Shown here one piece after another: positions 50,897-59,608 of a DNA stretch of 64,000 nt. The translations under genes and the position numbers were made by a program. The stretch comes from Streptomyces dengpaensis (GTDB lineage Bacteria > Actinomycetota > Actinomycetes > Streptomycetales > Streptomycetaceae): contig NZ_CP026652.1 of the NCBI RefSeq assembly GCF_002946835.1, positions 7,688,001-7,752,000 of the forward strand, read 5' to 3'. The first letter of the stretch is position 1; every line of letters starts with the position of its first letter. The notes under the pieces are model-generated. The model had not been told where the DNA came from, searched no databases, and worked only from the letters and a program-made list of their open reading frames with translations.

Positions 50897-51406
50897 ATGA
50901 CGGCCATGCCCGGCCTCGGCACATCCCGACTCGCATCTCCCGACCTGCTGCGCTGCGTCTTCCGGCGGCACGCTGCCGGTGTCGCCGTGATCACGGCCGG
51001 TGGCCCCGGAGGCCCCGTCGGCTTCACCGCCACCTCGCTCACCTCGGTCTCCGCCGAGCCCCCTGTCGTCTCCTTCGGCATCGGCATCGGCGCCTCCAGC
51101 TGGCCCGCGATCTCCGAGTCCGACCACGTCGGCGTCCACATACTCGGCGAACACCAGCAGGAGTTGGCCGCCACCTTCGCCCGGAGCGGCGCCGACCGCT
51201 TCGGCGCGCCCACCCGTTGGCGTAACGGCCCCGAGGGAGTTCCCGTCCTCGACGACGTCCTCGCCTGGCTCGTCTGCCGCGTCGTCGCGCGCGTGCCCGC
51301 GGGGGACCACCGCATCGTTCTGGCCGAGGTCGTCCTCGGTGATCCCTCGGGCGCGGGCCGCCCCCTCCTGTACCACCAGGGGCGTTTCAACGGCCTGCGC
51401 GACTGA
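50897..51406 (+). CDS. flavin reductase family protein
   Basis: A 169-residue flavin reductase-like FMN-binding split-barrel protein: LLRCVFRRHAAGVAVITAGG, GFTATSLTSVSAEPPVVSFG, HVGVHILGEHQQELAATFAR and AEVVLGDPSGAGRPLLYHQG. Members make reduced flavin for two-component monooxygenases; the partner is not in the window. ATG 50897 follows gaaggacagctcc; a longer frame begins inside the leader peptide. The leader suggests regulation by sulfur or cysteine status, hence perhaps a sulfonate monooxygenase partner. Confidence 0.87.
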   Translation: MTAMPGLGTSRLASPDLLRCVFRRHAAGVAVITAGGPGGPVGFTATSLTSVSAEPPVVSFGIGIGASSWPAISESDHVGVHILGEHQQELAATFARSGADRFGAPTRWRNGPEGVPVLDDVLAWLVCRVVARVPAGDHRIVLAEVVLGDPSGAGRPLLYHQGRFNGLRD

Positions 51407-51625
51407 GGCTACTGGCCGGTCCTACTCGGCGGTCCTACTCTCCGGTTACACAGCGTTGCCAAGGTCACAGTTCAAAGCGCTTGCTTAGTGGGCAGTCAGC
51501 GGGTGTACTGACGAGTAATATTTCGTTCGGAGCGCGGGTCGCCCCGACCGGGATCGGCCGCTTCAGGCGCCTATGCTGCCTGAAAGAAGGCAGCCCAGAA
51601 AAGACGATGCAGTAGGAGAGCCGGC
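51407..51625. other. promoter region of etfBA
   Basis: About 220 bases. The stretch tgtactgacgagtaatattt near 51504-51523 is the least GC-rich part and contains tact-gacg-agta, a small palindrome. Promoter elements are not certain. Confidence 0.3.
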
Positions 51626-52411
51626 GTGAGCTTGAGGATCGTTGTCACTGTGAAGTACGTGCCCGACGCCACTGGCGACCGGCACTTCGCCGATGACCTG
51701 ACCGTCGACCGTGACGACGTGGACGGTCTGCTCTCGGAGCTCGACGAGTACGCCGTCGAACAGGCGCTGCAGATCGCCGAGGACGCCGACGACGCCGAGA
51801 TCACCGTGCTGACCGTCGGCCCCGAGGACGCCAAGGACGCGCTGCGCAAGGCGCTTTCCATGGGCGCCGACAAGGCGATCCACGTCGAGGACGACGACCT
51901 GCACGGCACGGACGTCATCGGTACGTCGCTGGTGCTGGCCAAGGCGATCGAGAAGGCCGGTTACGACCTGGTCATCTCCGGCATGGCTTCCACCGACGGC
52001 ACCGCCGGTGTGGTCCCCGCCCTGCTGGCCGAGCGCCTGGGCGTCCCGCAGGTCACGCTGCTCTCCGAGGTCTCCGTCGAGGACGGCACCGTCAAGGGCC
52101 GCCGCGACGGCGACTCCGCCTCCGAGCAGCTCGAGGCCTCCCTCCCGGCCGTCGTGTCGGTCACCGACCAGTCGGGCGAGGCGCGTTACCCGTCCTTCAA
52201 GGGCATCATGGCCGCCAAGAAGAAGCCCGTGGAGTCCTGGGACCTCGAGGACCTGGAGATCGAGGCGGACGAGGTCGGCCTCGAAGGCGCCTGGACCAAG
52301 GTCGACTCCGCGGCCGAGCGCCCGGCGCGCACCGCCGGCACGATCGTCAAGGACGAGGGCGAGGGCGGCAAGCAGCTCGCCGAGTTCCTCGCGGGCCAGA
52401 AGTTCATCTAA
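51626..52411 (+). CDS. etfB: electron transfer flavoprotein beta subunit
   Basis: A 261-residue EtfB/FixA protein. It starts LRIVVTVKYVPDATGDRHFA and contains DEYAVEQALQIAEDADDAEI, MGADKAIHVEDDDLHGTD, the AMP-binding-domain GMASTDGTAGVVPALLAERL and the family tail region PSFKGIMAAKKKPVESWDLE. With EtfA it forms the soluble heterodimer that collects electrons from acyl-CoA dehydrogenases and passes them to the ETF:quinone oxidoreductase. GTG 51626 follows taggagagccggc. The etfA gene lies 75 bases downstream. Confidence 0.95.
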   Translation: MSLRIVVTVKYVPDATGDRHFADDLTVDRDDVDGLLSELDEYAVEQALQIAEDADDAEITVLTVGPEDAKDALRKALSMGADKAIHVEDDDLHGTDVIGTSLVLAKAIEKAGYDLVISGMASTDGTAGVVPALLAERLGVPQVTLLSEVSVEDGTVKGRRDGDSASEQLEASLPAVVSVTDQSGEARYPSFKGIMAAKKKPVESWDLEDLEIEADEVGLEGAWTKVDSAAERPARTAGTIVKDEGEGGKQLAEFLAGQKFI

Positions 52412-52486
52412 GGCCCGTTCGAGGCTCGTCGAGCCCCGACCGACTGACCGTCCCTCATCTTTCGTAAGCAGGAGAGAAGAAGTCCC

Positions 52487-53449
52487 ATGGCTGAAGTTCT
52501 CGTCTACGTCGACCACGTGGACGGTGCCGTCCGCAAGCCCACCCTGGAGCTGCTGACGCTGGCCCGCCGCATCGGTGAGCCCGTCGCCGTCGCCGTCGGC
52601 TCCGGCGCCGAGAACACCGCCGCCGCGCTCGCCGAGCACGGCGCGGTGAAGGTCCTCACGCACGACGCCGCCGAGTACGCCGACTACCTGGTCGTCCCGA
52701 AGGTGGACGCGCTGCAGGCCGCGTACGAGGCCGTCTCCCCGGCCGCCGTGCTCGTCCCGTCCTCCGCCGAGGGCAAGGAGATCGCGGCCCGCCTCGCGGT
52801 CCGCATCGGCTCCGGCATCATCACCGACGCCGTCGACCTGGAGGCCGGCGACGAGGGTCCGGTGGCCACACAGTCCGCGTTCGCCGCCTCCTTCACCACC
52901 AAGTCCCGTGTCTCCAAGGGCACTCCGGTCATCACGGTCAAGCCGAACTCGGCTCCCGTGGAGGCCGCCCCGGCCGCCGGCGCCGTCGAGGCCCTCGCGG
53001 TCTCCTTCTCCGAGAAGGCCACCGGCACCAAGGTCACCGCGCGTACCCCGCGCGAGTCGACCGGCCGCCCCGAGCTGACCGAGGCCGCGATCGTGGTTTC
53101 CGGCGGCCGTGGCGTCAACGGTGCGGAGAACTTCGCGATCATCGAGGCGCTCGCCGACTCCCTCGGCGCGGCCGTCGGTGCCTCGCGTGCCGCCGTCGAC
53201 GCCGGCTGGTACCCGCACACCAACCAGGTCGGCCAGACCGGCAAGTCCGTGTCTCCGCAGCTGTACATCGCCTCCGGCATCTCCGGTGCGATCCAGCACC
53301 GGGCCGGTATGCAGACGTCGAAGACGATCGTGGCGATCAACAAGGATGCCGAGGCTCCGATCTTCGACCTGGTCGACTACGGCGTGGTCGGCGACCTCTT
53401 CGACGTCGTCCCGCAGCTGACCGAGGAGATCAAGACCCGCAAGGGCTGA
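52487..53449 (+). CDS. etfA: electron transfer flavoprotein alpha subunit
   Basis: A 320-residue EtfA/FixB protein with N-terminal domain (VLVYVDHVDGAVRKPTLELL) and C-terminal FAD-binding domain: VVSGGRGVNGAENFAIIEAL, GASRAAVDAGWYPHTNQVGQ, TGKSVSPQLYIASGISGAIQ, HRAGMQTSKTIVAINKDAEA. These match the known ETF FAD-binding signature. ATG 52487 is preceded by caggagagaagaagtccc. Cotranscribed with etfB and ended by a strong hairpin. Confidence 0.95.
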   Translation: MAEVLVYVDHVDGAVRKPTLELLTLARRIGEPVAVAVGSGAENTAAALAEHGAVKVLTHDAAEYADYLVVPKVDALQAAYEAVSPAAVLVPSSAEGKEIAARLAVRIGSGIITDAVDLEAGDEGPVATQSAFAASFTTKSRVSKGTPVITVKPNSAPVEAAPAAGAVEALAVSFSEKATGTKVTARTPRESTGRPELTEAAIVVSGGRGVNGAENFAIIEALADSLGAAVGASRAAVDAGWYPHTNQVGQTGKSVSPQLYIASGISGAIQHRAGMQTSKTIVAINKDAEAPIFDLVDYGVVGDLFDVVPQLTEEIKTRKG

Positions 53450-53466
53450 GCACCGCCAGGCTGTAC

Positions 53467-53503
53467 GAGGCCCCCGTGACCGCTCGCCGGTCGCGGGGGC
53501 CTC
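53467..53503. terminator. bidirectional terminator after etfA
   Basis: gaggcccccgtgaccg (53467-53482), loop ctcgc, cggtcgcgggggcctc (53488-53503): a 16-base stem with one G-T pair, between etfA and the convergent nuclease-like gene. Confidence 0.9.
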
Positions 53504-53527
53504 GGTCCGTCCCAGGGCCGGTGAGGC

Positions 53528-54421
53528 TCATCCCAGGGTCAGTGAGGCCTGCACGGGCAGGTGGTCGCTCGGGAACTGGCCGTCCCGCGCGAAGGTGTTG
53601 ATCGACGCCCGGTGCACCGTAACGCCCGTGGTGGCGAGGATCCAGTCGATGCGGTCGCCGTCCGGCGTCAGCGGCTGGTAGCCGTGGAAGGTCGCGTACA
53701 GCTTGCCGCGCCTGGCGGCCGTGTCCCAGCTGTCGGCAAGGCCGGCGCCCAGCAGGATGTCGTAGACCGGGTTCATGTGGGCCACCGCGTTGAAGTCGCC
53801 GGTCACCAGGACCGGCAGGGACCGGTCGAGCTCCGCGATCCTCTCCCCGATGAGCGAGGCGGCACGCGCGCGTGCGTACTGGCTCGCGTGGTCCAGGTGG
53901 GTGTTGAGGACGTAGAACTCCCGCCCGCCGCCCCGCAGATCGCGGAAACGCACCCAGGTGGCGATGCGCGGGAGCTGAGCGCCCCAGGTGTTCGAGCCGA
54001 TCACCCTGGGTGTGTCGGAGAGCCAGAAGGTGTCGTGCTCGACCGGGGCCAGGCGGCGCGTGTCGTAGAAGATCGCCGTGGACTCGTCGCGGCTGCCGCC
54101 CTCGCGGCCGGTGCCGATCCAGTCGTAGTGCGGTCCGAGGTCGGACTCGATGTCGAGCAGTTGCTGGTAGAGGCCCTCCTGGGTGGCGATGACGTCGGGC
54201 GCCTCACCGCGCAACAGCTCGCGCATCACCGGACGGCGTACCGCCCAGCTGTTGGGCTCCGTGGTGCTCGCGAAGCGCAGGTTGAAGGTCATGACGTCCA
54301 GGGGGCGGTCGGCGCGCCGGGTGGCGGAGGCCTGCGCCGTGGTGAGCAGGGGCAGGGCGATCGCGACGGCCAGTGCCGTTCTCCGGCCCATACGACGGGT
54401 CCTTCTGTGGGTGTCCGACAT
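53528..54421 (-). CDS. secreted endonuclease/exonuclease/phosphatase family protein
   Basis: A 297-residue exported enzyme: Arg-rich signal peptide with a hydrophobic core (RTALAVAIALPLLTTAQASA), then the DNase I-like fold with LDVMTFNLRFAST, ATQEGLYQQLLDIE (catalytic Glu), VLNTHLDHASQYARARAASL, VLVTGDFNAVAHMNPVYD, DRIDWILATTGV and FPSDHLPVQASLTLG (catalytic His). It may cleave nucleic acid or phosphodiesters such as sphingomyelin or inositol phosphates; by form it is the sphingomyelinase/EEP class. ATG 54421 follows gggagggaatcac. Confidence 0.88.
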   Translation of the reverse strand: MSDTHRRTRRMGRRTALAVAIALPLLTTAQASATRRADRPLDVMTFNLRFASTTEPNSWAVRRPVMRELLRGEAPDVIATQEGLYQQLLDIESDLGPHYDWIGTGREGGSRDESTAIFYDTRRLAPVEHDTFWLSDTPRVIGSNTWGAQLPRIATWVRFRDLRGGGREFYVLNTHLDHASQYARARAASLIGERIAELDRSLPVLVTGDFNAVAHMNPVYDILLGAGLADSWDTAARRGKLYATFHGYQPLTPDGDRIDWILATTGVTVHRASINTFARDGQFPSDHLPVQASLTLG

Positions 54422-54565
54422 GTGATTCCCTCCCGGCGAGTCAGGATGAAGGGGCGGACCGAAGTGCGAAAGGGGGTGCAGAGGTACTTGGCGGCGGGAG
54501 TGAACGCGACGGCTCAGGCTGTGGACAGGGCGTTGACCAGCTGGAAGCCGTACAGATAACTTCGT

Positions 54566-54584
54566 TCAACGGATTGTTGATTCC
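54566..54584 (+). promoter_or_regulatory. candidate operator upstream of the DUF6986 gene
   Basis: tcaac-ggatt-gttga inverted repeat (54566-54580) extended to ttgttgattcc (54574-54584), 27 bases before the start codon. It resembles the site upstream of the NCS2 permease (27878-27898). Confidence 0.45.
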
Positions 54585-54611
54585 GTAGTGCGGAAAACAG
54601 GAGTGTGCGGG

Positions 54612-55898
54612 ATGGGGCAGGGACAGCAGGAGACGGTGGCGACGAGCCTCGCGGGCGCCGTCAGCGAGGAGATCAGCGCCTCCCTCGCCCCGGTCGACGC
54701 CGAGCTGGAGCGCCGCTACCCCGGAGACCCCGGCACCCGGCAGCCCGTCCACACCGTGTACGTCCCCGGCGACGTCTTCGCCGCCGACACCATCCGCTCC
54801 TGGGGCGACCGGGCCCTCGCCGCCCTCGACGAACACGCCCCCGACGCCGCCTCCTTCGCCGCCGTCCTCGGCCTCTCCGACGAACTCGCCGAGCCCGTGT
54901 ACGACCGCGTACGCGCCAAACTGGAGCGCGAACCCATCGAAGACCTGCGCGTCGACTTCGAGGACGGCTACGGCCCGCGCCCGGACGCCGAGGAGGACGC
55001 GGCGGCGGCCCGCGCGGCCCGCCTGATCGCGGAGGCGTACGAGAACGGCACGGCGGCCCCGTACATGGGCATCCGCATGAAGTGCATGGAGGCGCCGGTA
55101 CGCGACCGGGGCATCCGCACGCTCGACATCTTCCTCACGGGCCTGATGGAGGCCGGGGGTCTGCCCGGGGGGCTGGTCCTGACGCTCCCCAAGGTCACCT
55201 ACGCCGAGCAGGTCACCGCGATGGTCCGGCTCCTGGCGGAGTTCGAGAAGGCGCGCGGCCTGGAGCCCGGGCGGATCGGCTTCGAGATCCAGATCGAGAC
55301 CAGCCAGTCGATCCTCGCGGCCGACGGCACCGCGACCGTCGCCCGCATGATCCAGGCCGCCGAGGGCCGGGCCACCGGTCTGCACTACGGCACCTTCGAC
55401 TACAGCGCCTGCCTCGGCGTCTCCGCCGCCTACCAGGCCAGCGACCACCCCGCCGCCGACCACGCCAAGGCGATCATGCAGGTAGCGGCCGCGGGCACCG
55501 GCGTACGCGTCTCGGACGGCTCCACCAACGTCCTGCCGGTCGGCCCGACCGAGAAGGTTCACGACGCCTGGCGGCTGCACTACGGCCTCACCCGCCGCGC
55601 CCTGGCCCGCGCCTACTACCAGGGCTGGGACATGCACCCCGGCCACATCCCCACCCGCTACGCGGCCGTCTTCGCCTTCTACCGCGAAGGCTTCGAACAG
55701 GCCGCGTCCCGCCTCACCCGCTACGCCAACCACGCCACCGGCGACGTCATGGACGAGCCCGCCACCGCCAAGGCCCTCAGCGGCTACCTGCTGCGCGGCC
55801 TGGACTGCGGCGCCCTCGACATCGCCCAGGTCGCCCGGCTGACGGGGCTGACCCGCACGGACCTGGAGGGCTTCGCTTCGCCGCGGCGGGGGATCTGA
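54612..55898 (+). CDS. DUF6986 family aldolase/citrate-lyase-like protein
   Basis: A 428-residue TIM-barrel protein of the HpcH/HpaI aldolase and citrate lyase superfamily: VHTVYVPGDVFAADTIRSWG, EDLRVDFEDGYGPRPDAEED (metal-binding Glu/Asp), MGIRMKCMEAPVRDRGIRTL, FEIQIETSQSILAADGTATV and ATGLHYGTFDYSACLGVSAA. Related proteins split or form C-C bonds with pyruvate, glyoxylate or acetyl-CoA; in streptomycetes such genes occur with purine or ureide breakdown, which is only a hint here. ATG 54612 is preferred; GTG 54588 is in frame. Confidence 0.87.
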   Translation: MGQGQQETVATSLAGAVSEEISASLAPVDAELERRYPGDPGTRQPVHTVYVPGDVFAADTIRSWGDRALAALDEHAPDAASFAAVLGLSDELAEPVYDRVRAKLEREPIEDLRVDFEDGYGPRPDAEEDAAAARAARLIAEAYENGTAAPYMGIRMKCMEAPVRDRGIRTLDIFLTGLMEAGGLPGGLVLTLPKVTYAEQVTAMVRLLAEFEKARGLEPGRIGFEIQIETSQSILAADGTATVARMIQAAEGRATGLHYGTFDYSACLGVSAAYQASDHPAADHAKAIMQVAAAGTGVRVSDGSTNVLPVGPTEKVHDAWRLHYGLTRRALARAYYQGWDMHPGHIPTRYAAVFAFYREGFEQAASRLTRYANHATGDVMDEPATAKALSGYLLRGLDCGALDIAQVARLTGLTRTDLEGFASPRRGI

Positions 55899-55949
55899 CG
55901 ATCGCGGGGCGGTAGCGCCCGGCGGCCTCCGGCGCGCTCGATGGGCCGA

Positions 55950-56729
55950 CTACGTCCGCCGGGGCCGTGCGTACCTTTCGGGCTGTGCGTACCTTTCCAG
56001 TCCGGAAGCTGTGGTCATCCGTTCCTCGGCGAACAGCCGGGTTCCCCGTTCGCAGAGCGCTCGGTCGAAGCGGGCGCGGGCGCAGAACTCCTCGGGTGTG
56101 TCCCCGAACAACCGGCGCAGGCGCGGTGATCCGCTGAGGAGCGAGGCGAGCAGCGGGCGCTCGCCCGGGTGGGCGCGGGGCGTCCCGGAACCGTCGTGGA
56201 GGACACCACGGCGGTTGACGTAGAGGTACGCGCCGGGCAGGAGCTCGCCGGAATCCAGCTCGATCCGGATGTCGGAGGAGGGCAGCCAGGCGCGGTCGTA
56301 CGCCCCCGTGGCCGCCGGGACTCCCTCGCTCGCGTCGACCACCGCCAGCTGGGCGGCGTCGAGCCAGGTGAGGAACAACTCGCCGACCGCGCCTGGCGCG
56401 TGGAACGGAGACGCGGACACGTAGCCCAGGAGGCTCACATGGGCCGAGACACCGATGCCGATGCCGGTGACCCGCGCCTTCACCATCGGGATCGTGCCGG
56501 ACACCTCGTACTCGGCCATCTTGTGGCGCAGTTGGGCGGGGCAGGCGTTGGAGCCGACCGCGACGACCGGGACACGGTCCTCGTACACCCGGCGGGTCAG
56601 GGGCAAAAGCCGGTCCCCGTCCAGGAGTCCGGACTCCCCGGGCCAGGCGCCCGGATAGGTCAGCGGATGGTCGCGCGGCGCCTCGGCGAGGCCGAGCGCG
56701 TCGAGCGTGCGGGGGTCAGGGTCGCCCAT
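55950..56729 (-). CDS. hypothetical protein with gamma-glutamylcyclotransferase-like motif
   Basis: A 259-residue protein. The stretch VPVVAVGSNACPAQLRHKMA resembles the YGSNxxxxxL substrate loop of gamma-glutamylcyclotransferase-fold proteins, and YLYVNRRGVLHDGSG may close the barrel, but the overall match is weak and the catalytic Glu is not obvious. Its end ERYAQPERYARPRRT is repetitive. It starts 3 bases after the LacI gene stop on the same strand, so it is probably cotranscribed. Function unknown. Confidence 0.65.
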   Translation of the reverse strand: MGDPDPRTLDALGLAEAPRDHPLTYPGAWPGESGLLDGDRLLPLTRRVYEDRVPVVAVGSNACPAQLRHKMAEYEVSGTIPMVKARVTGIGIGVSAHVSLLGYVSASPFHAPGAVGELFLTWLDAAQLAVVDASEGVPAATGAYDRAWLPSSDIRIELDSGELLPGAYLYVNRRGVLHDGSGTPRAHPGERPLLASLLSGSPRLRRLFGDTPEEFCARARFDRALCERGTRLFAEERMTTASGLERYAQPERYARPRRT

Positions 56730-56732
56730 CGC

Positions 56733-57857
56733 TCAGTCCGTCGGCGGCAGTTCCCCCGAGCCGCGGGTGATCAGGCGGGTCGGGAGTTCGATGCGTTCCG
56801 GGGTGACGAGGGTGCCGTCGAGTTGGCGGAAGAGGCGTTCGGCGGCGGTGCGGCCGAGGGCGGCGGCGTCCTGGGCGACGACGGTGACGCCGGGCTTGAG
56901 GAGGTCGGCGAGCTCGATGTCGTCGAAGCCGACGAGGGCGACCGGGCGGCCGCACTCGGCGATGACGCGGACGACCGTGACGGTGACGCGGTTGTTGCCG
57001 GCGAAGATCGCGGTGACGGGGGAGGGGCCGGACAGCATGTCCTCGGCCGCCTTCCGTACCCGCTGCGGGTCGGTGACGCCGAGGGACATCCACGCGTCCT
57101 CGACCGGTATGCCCGCCTCCTCCATGGCGGCGCGGTAGCCGCGCAGCCGCTCGGCGGCCGTGTGGATGCGGGGCATGTCGCCGATGAAGCCGATCCGGCG
57201 GTGGCCGTGGGCGATGAGGTGCGCGACACCGTCGCGGGCGCCGCCGAAGCTGTCCGACAGGACGGCGTCGGCGTCGATCTTCCCGGCCGGGCGGTCCACG
57301 AAGACCGTGGCGACGCCCGCCTTGATCTCGGGCTCGAGGTAGCGGTGGTCGTCGCCGGCCGGGATGACGACGAGCCCGTCCACGCGGCGCGCGCACAGGG
57401 CGAGGACCAGCTCCTGCTCGCGGTCCGGGTCCTCGGCGCTGGAGCCGTTGATCAGCAGGGCGCCATGGGCCCGCGCCACCTCCTCCACCGCGCGGCTCAG
57501 CGGCCCGTAGAACGGGTCCGCGAGGTCCTCCAGGACGAGGCCGATGCTCGCCGTACGGCCCTTGCGCAGCACCCGCGCGCTGTCGTTGCGGCGAAAGCCC
57601 AGTGCTTCGATGGCCTCCTGGACGCGGCGCTCGGTGTCCGGAGTGACCCCCGGCTCGCCGTTGACCACCCGCGAGACCGTCTTGAGGCCGACTCCGGCAC
57701 GCGCTGCCACGTCCTTCATGGTGGGACGGTTTCCGTAGCGGGTTCCGGAGTGGCGGTCTGCTCGTCGGGCGGTCTCGGCCACGATGCGCTGTCCTGTCCT
57801 GTCGTCAACGGGGATGCGTCGGTCCATGGGGTTGTATGAGGATGTGGCGTCGAGCAT
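56733..57857 (-). CDS. LacI family transcriptional regulator
   Basis: A 374-residue frame: HTH near residues 46-70 (TMKDVAARAGVGLKTVSRVV, NGEPGVTP hinge), then a periplasmic-binding-protein-like sensor domain (TASIGLVLEDLADPFYGPLS, RRVDGLVVIPAGDDHRYL, GFIGDMPRIHTAAERLRGYR, VALVGFDDIELADLLKPGVT). The HTH starts about 45 residues in, so the true start may be at Met 57827 or later. The perfect palindrome at 57866-57877 lies just upstream, between it and the divergent ROK kinase gene. Its effector is likely a sugar. Confidence 0.9.
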   Translation of the reverse strand: MLDATSSYNPMDRRIPVDDRTGQRIVAETARRADRHSGTRYGNRPTMKDVAARAGVGLKTVSRVVNGEPGVTPDTERRVQEAIEALGFRRNDSARVLRKGRTASIGLVLEDLADPFYGPLSRAVEEVARAHGALLINGSSAEDPDREQELVLALCARRVDGLVVIPAGDDHRYLEPEIKAGVATVFVDRPAGKIDADAVLSDSFGGARDGVAHLIAHGHRRIGFIGDMPRIHTAAERLRGYRAAMEEAGIPVEDAWMSLGVTDPQRVRKAAEDMLSGPSPVTAIFAGNNRVTVTVVRVIAECGRPVALVGFDDIELADLLKPGVTVVAQDAAALGRTAAERLFRQLDGTLVTPERIELPTRLITRGSGELPPTD

Positions 57858-57865
57858 AGGGCCTG

Positions 57866-57877
57866 GACAACGTTGTC
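57866..57877. promoter_or_regulatory. LacI-type operator
   Basis: gacaacgttgtc, a perfect 12-base palindrome with the central CG typical of LacI-family sites, 9 bases upstream of the LacI frame and about 145 bases from the divergent ROK gene. Probably autoregulatory. Confidence 0.8.
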
Positions 57878-58022
57878 AGATGCGGGAGAGACTGTCCACC
57901 GCAACTCCGGCCTGCGCCTTCCCCCCAGGGGTGCGTCGTCCTGCACATGATGGCCGGGGACCTGGACCCGCGGCGCTGCGCGGCGGGTCCGACACGACAC
58001 CGCCTTGGGAGATCTGACTCTG

Positions 58023-58973
58023 ATGCACACCGACCTCGTGGCCGCGCTCGACATCGGCGGCAGCAAGATCGCCGGGGCGCTGGTGGACGACCACGGCCGG
58101 ATCCTGCTGCGCGCGCAGCGTGCGACGCCCGCGCGGGAGGACGGCGACACCGTGATGCGGGCCGTCGAGGCCGTGATCGGCGAGCTGACCGTCTCCCCGC
58201 TGTGGGGCAGGGTGCGCGCCGTGGGCATCGGCAGCGCGGGCCCGGTGGACCGCGCCGCGGGCACCGTGAGCCCCGTGAACGTGCCCGGCTGGCGGGGCTA
58301 CCCGCTGGTCGAGCGGGTCCGTGCGGCCACGGGCGTGCCCGTCGAGCTCATCGGCGACGGCGTCGCCATCACGGCGGCCGAGCACTGGCAGGGTGCCGCC
58401 CGCGGCCACGACAACGCGCTGTGCATGGTCGTGTCGACGGGCGTCGGCGGCGGGCTCGTCCTGAACGGGCAGTTGCACCCCGGCCCCACCGGCAACGTGG
58501 GCCACATCGGGCACATCAGCGTCGACCTCGACGGCGATCCCTGCCCGTGCGGTTCACGCGGCTGCGTCGAGCGCATCGCGAGCGGCCCGAACATCGCACG
58601 CCGCGCGCTGGAGGGCGGCTGGCGGCCCGGCCCCGACGGCGACACCTCGGCCGCCGCGGTGGCCGAGGCCGCCCGCGCGGGCGACCCGGTGGCCGTGGCC
58701 TCCTTCCAGCGCGCCGCGCAGGCCCTCGCGGCGGGCATCGCGGCGACCGCGACCCTCGTCGAGATCGACATCGCCGTCATCGGCGGGGGAGTGGCCAAGG
58801 CGGGGGATGTCCTGTTCACGCCGCTGCGCAGGGCGCTGGCCGACTACGCGACGCTGTCCTTCGTGCAGCGGCTGACCGTGGTGCCCGCGCTGATGGGCAC
58901 GGACGCCGGCCTCGTCGGCGCGGCCGCGGCCGCGCTCAACGTGAACCCGAGCGCGACAGCGGCCGGGGTGTGA
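58023..58973 (+). CDS. ROK family sugar kinase
   Basis: A 316-residue ROK protein without an HTH, therefore a kinase. ATP motif LDIGGSKIAGALVDDHG, IGSAGPVDRAAGTVSPVNVP (ExGH-type sugar loop appears as TGNVGHIGHISV) and the zinc motif PCPCGSRGCVE. The usual substrate is glucose, N-acetylglucosamine or N-acetylmannosamine. ATG 58023; a TTG 18 bases upstream has no advantage. Divergent from LacI, so probably under its control. Confidence 0.9.
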   Translation: MHTDLVAALDIGGSKIAGALVDDHGRILLRAQRATPAREDGDTVMRAVEAVIGELTVSPLWGRVRAVGIGSAGPVDRAAGTVSPVNVPGWRGYPLVERVRAATGVPVELIGDGVAITAAEHWQGAARGHDNALCMVVSTGVGGGLVLNGQLHPGPTGNVGHIGHISVDLDGDPCPCGSRGCVERIASGPNIARRALEGGWRPGPDGDTSAAAVAEAARAGDPVAVASFQRAAQALAAGIAATATLVEIDIAVIGGGVAKAGDVLFTPLRRALADYATLSFVQRLTVVPALMGTDAGLVGAAAAALNVNPSATAAGV

Positions 58974-59280
58974 CCGCGGACCGGGTCTGACCGGAATCGG
59001 GGTCCGATCCGGGGGTCTCCCCCCTCGGAGACGTGCCGCGGCAGTCGACGATGAACGGCTGGGGGCCGGTCCGCGGTGACATACCTACCACCTGCGTCAG
59101 ATCTTCCAGGCCCTGTCGATGCGCTCGCGGACCGACCTGGTCCGCATCACCCACAACGCTTGGTCAGCGGCGGCCCAGTAGGGGCGGCCGTGACGGCCGG
59201 GGGCCGGGCCGAGGCAGCCCCCCGCAGTACGAGGAATCTTCACCCCGTGACCCGTCGCGCACTTCGTAGTTTAACCGGGC
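58974..59280. other. 307-base gap with a gene remnant
   Basis: Apart from the LuxR-like scrap at 59083-59181 and the start region of the small secreted protein I see no gene. A tagttt hexamer at 59267-59272 could be a -10 for the downstream gene and would place transcription near its ATG. Confidence 0.35.
59083..59181 (+). pseudogene. C-terminal remnant of a LuxR-type regulator
   Basis: In frame, TYHLRQIFQALSMRSRTDLV followed by a short end and a stop codon. YHLRxIFxxLxxxSRxxLV is the recognition helix and last helix of LuxR/NarL-type HTH domains. A stop codon lies directly upstream (59077) and no start exists, so only the tail survives. Confidence 0.55.
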
Positions 59281-59478
59281 ATGAAGAAGCGCAGCATGCT
59301 CGCCATCGCCTCCCTCGCCACCGGGTTCGTCGTCGCGGCGATCACCCCGTCGCACGCCCTCGACCACGACGTCCTCGGTGATCTCCCCATCGAGGACACA
59401 CACACCACGCTCGATCAAACGGTCAGCAGCGGCAGCATGGCCGTGGACGAGAGCCCGCTGGGCGGTCAGAACGGCTGA
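59281..59478 (+). CDS. small secreted protein, unknown function
   Basis: 65 residues: signal peptide MKKRSMLAIASLATGFVVAA ending near SHA (about residue 26), then a short acidic mature part (LDHDVLGDLPIEDTHTTLDQ). No Cys, no family recognised. The upstream sequence lacks a clear ribosome binding site. A strong hairpin follows. Plausible but small. Confidence 0.6.
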   Translation: MKKRSMLAIASLATGFVVAAITPSHALDHDVLGDLPIEDTHTTLDQTVSSGSMAVDESPLGGQNG

Positions 59479-59488
59479 GCCGAGAAGT

Positions 59489-59524
59489 GCGGCGCCGGTG
59501 CCCTTGGGAGGGGACCGGCGCCGC
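59489..59524 (+). terminator. intrinsic terminator after small secreted protein
   Basis: gcggcgccggt (59489-59499) and accggcgccgc (59514-59524): a perfect 11-base-pair stem. Confidence 0.8.
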
Positions 59525-59608
59525 GCTGTCGGCGCCCTCATCAGGGCCTGGTTTCCGTGGCAGGGTTGAGCGGGCAAGCCTCTGGGGGCCAACAGAAGAG
59601 GGGGAACC

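Noticed and set aside
54605..55915. A second 436-residue frame overlapping DUF6986
   Set aside because: It is the shifted shadow of the DUF6986 gene, Arg/Pro-rich, with no motif.
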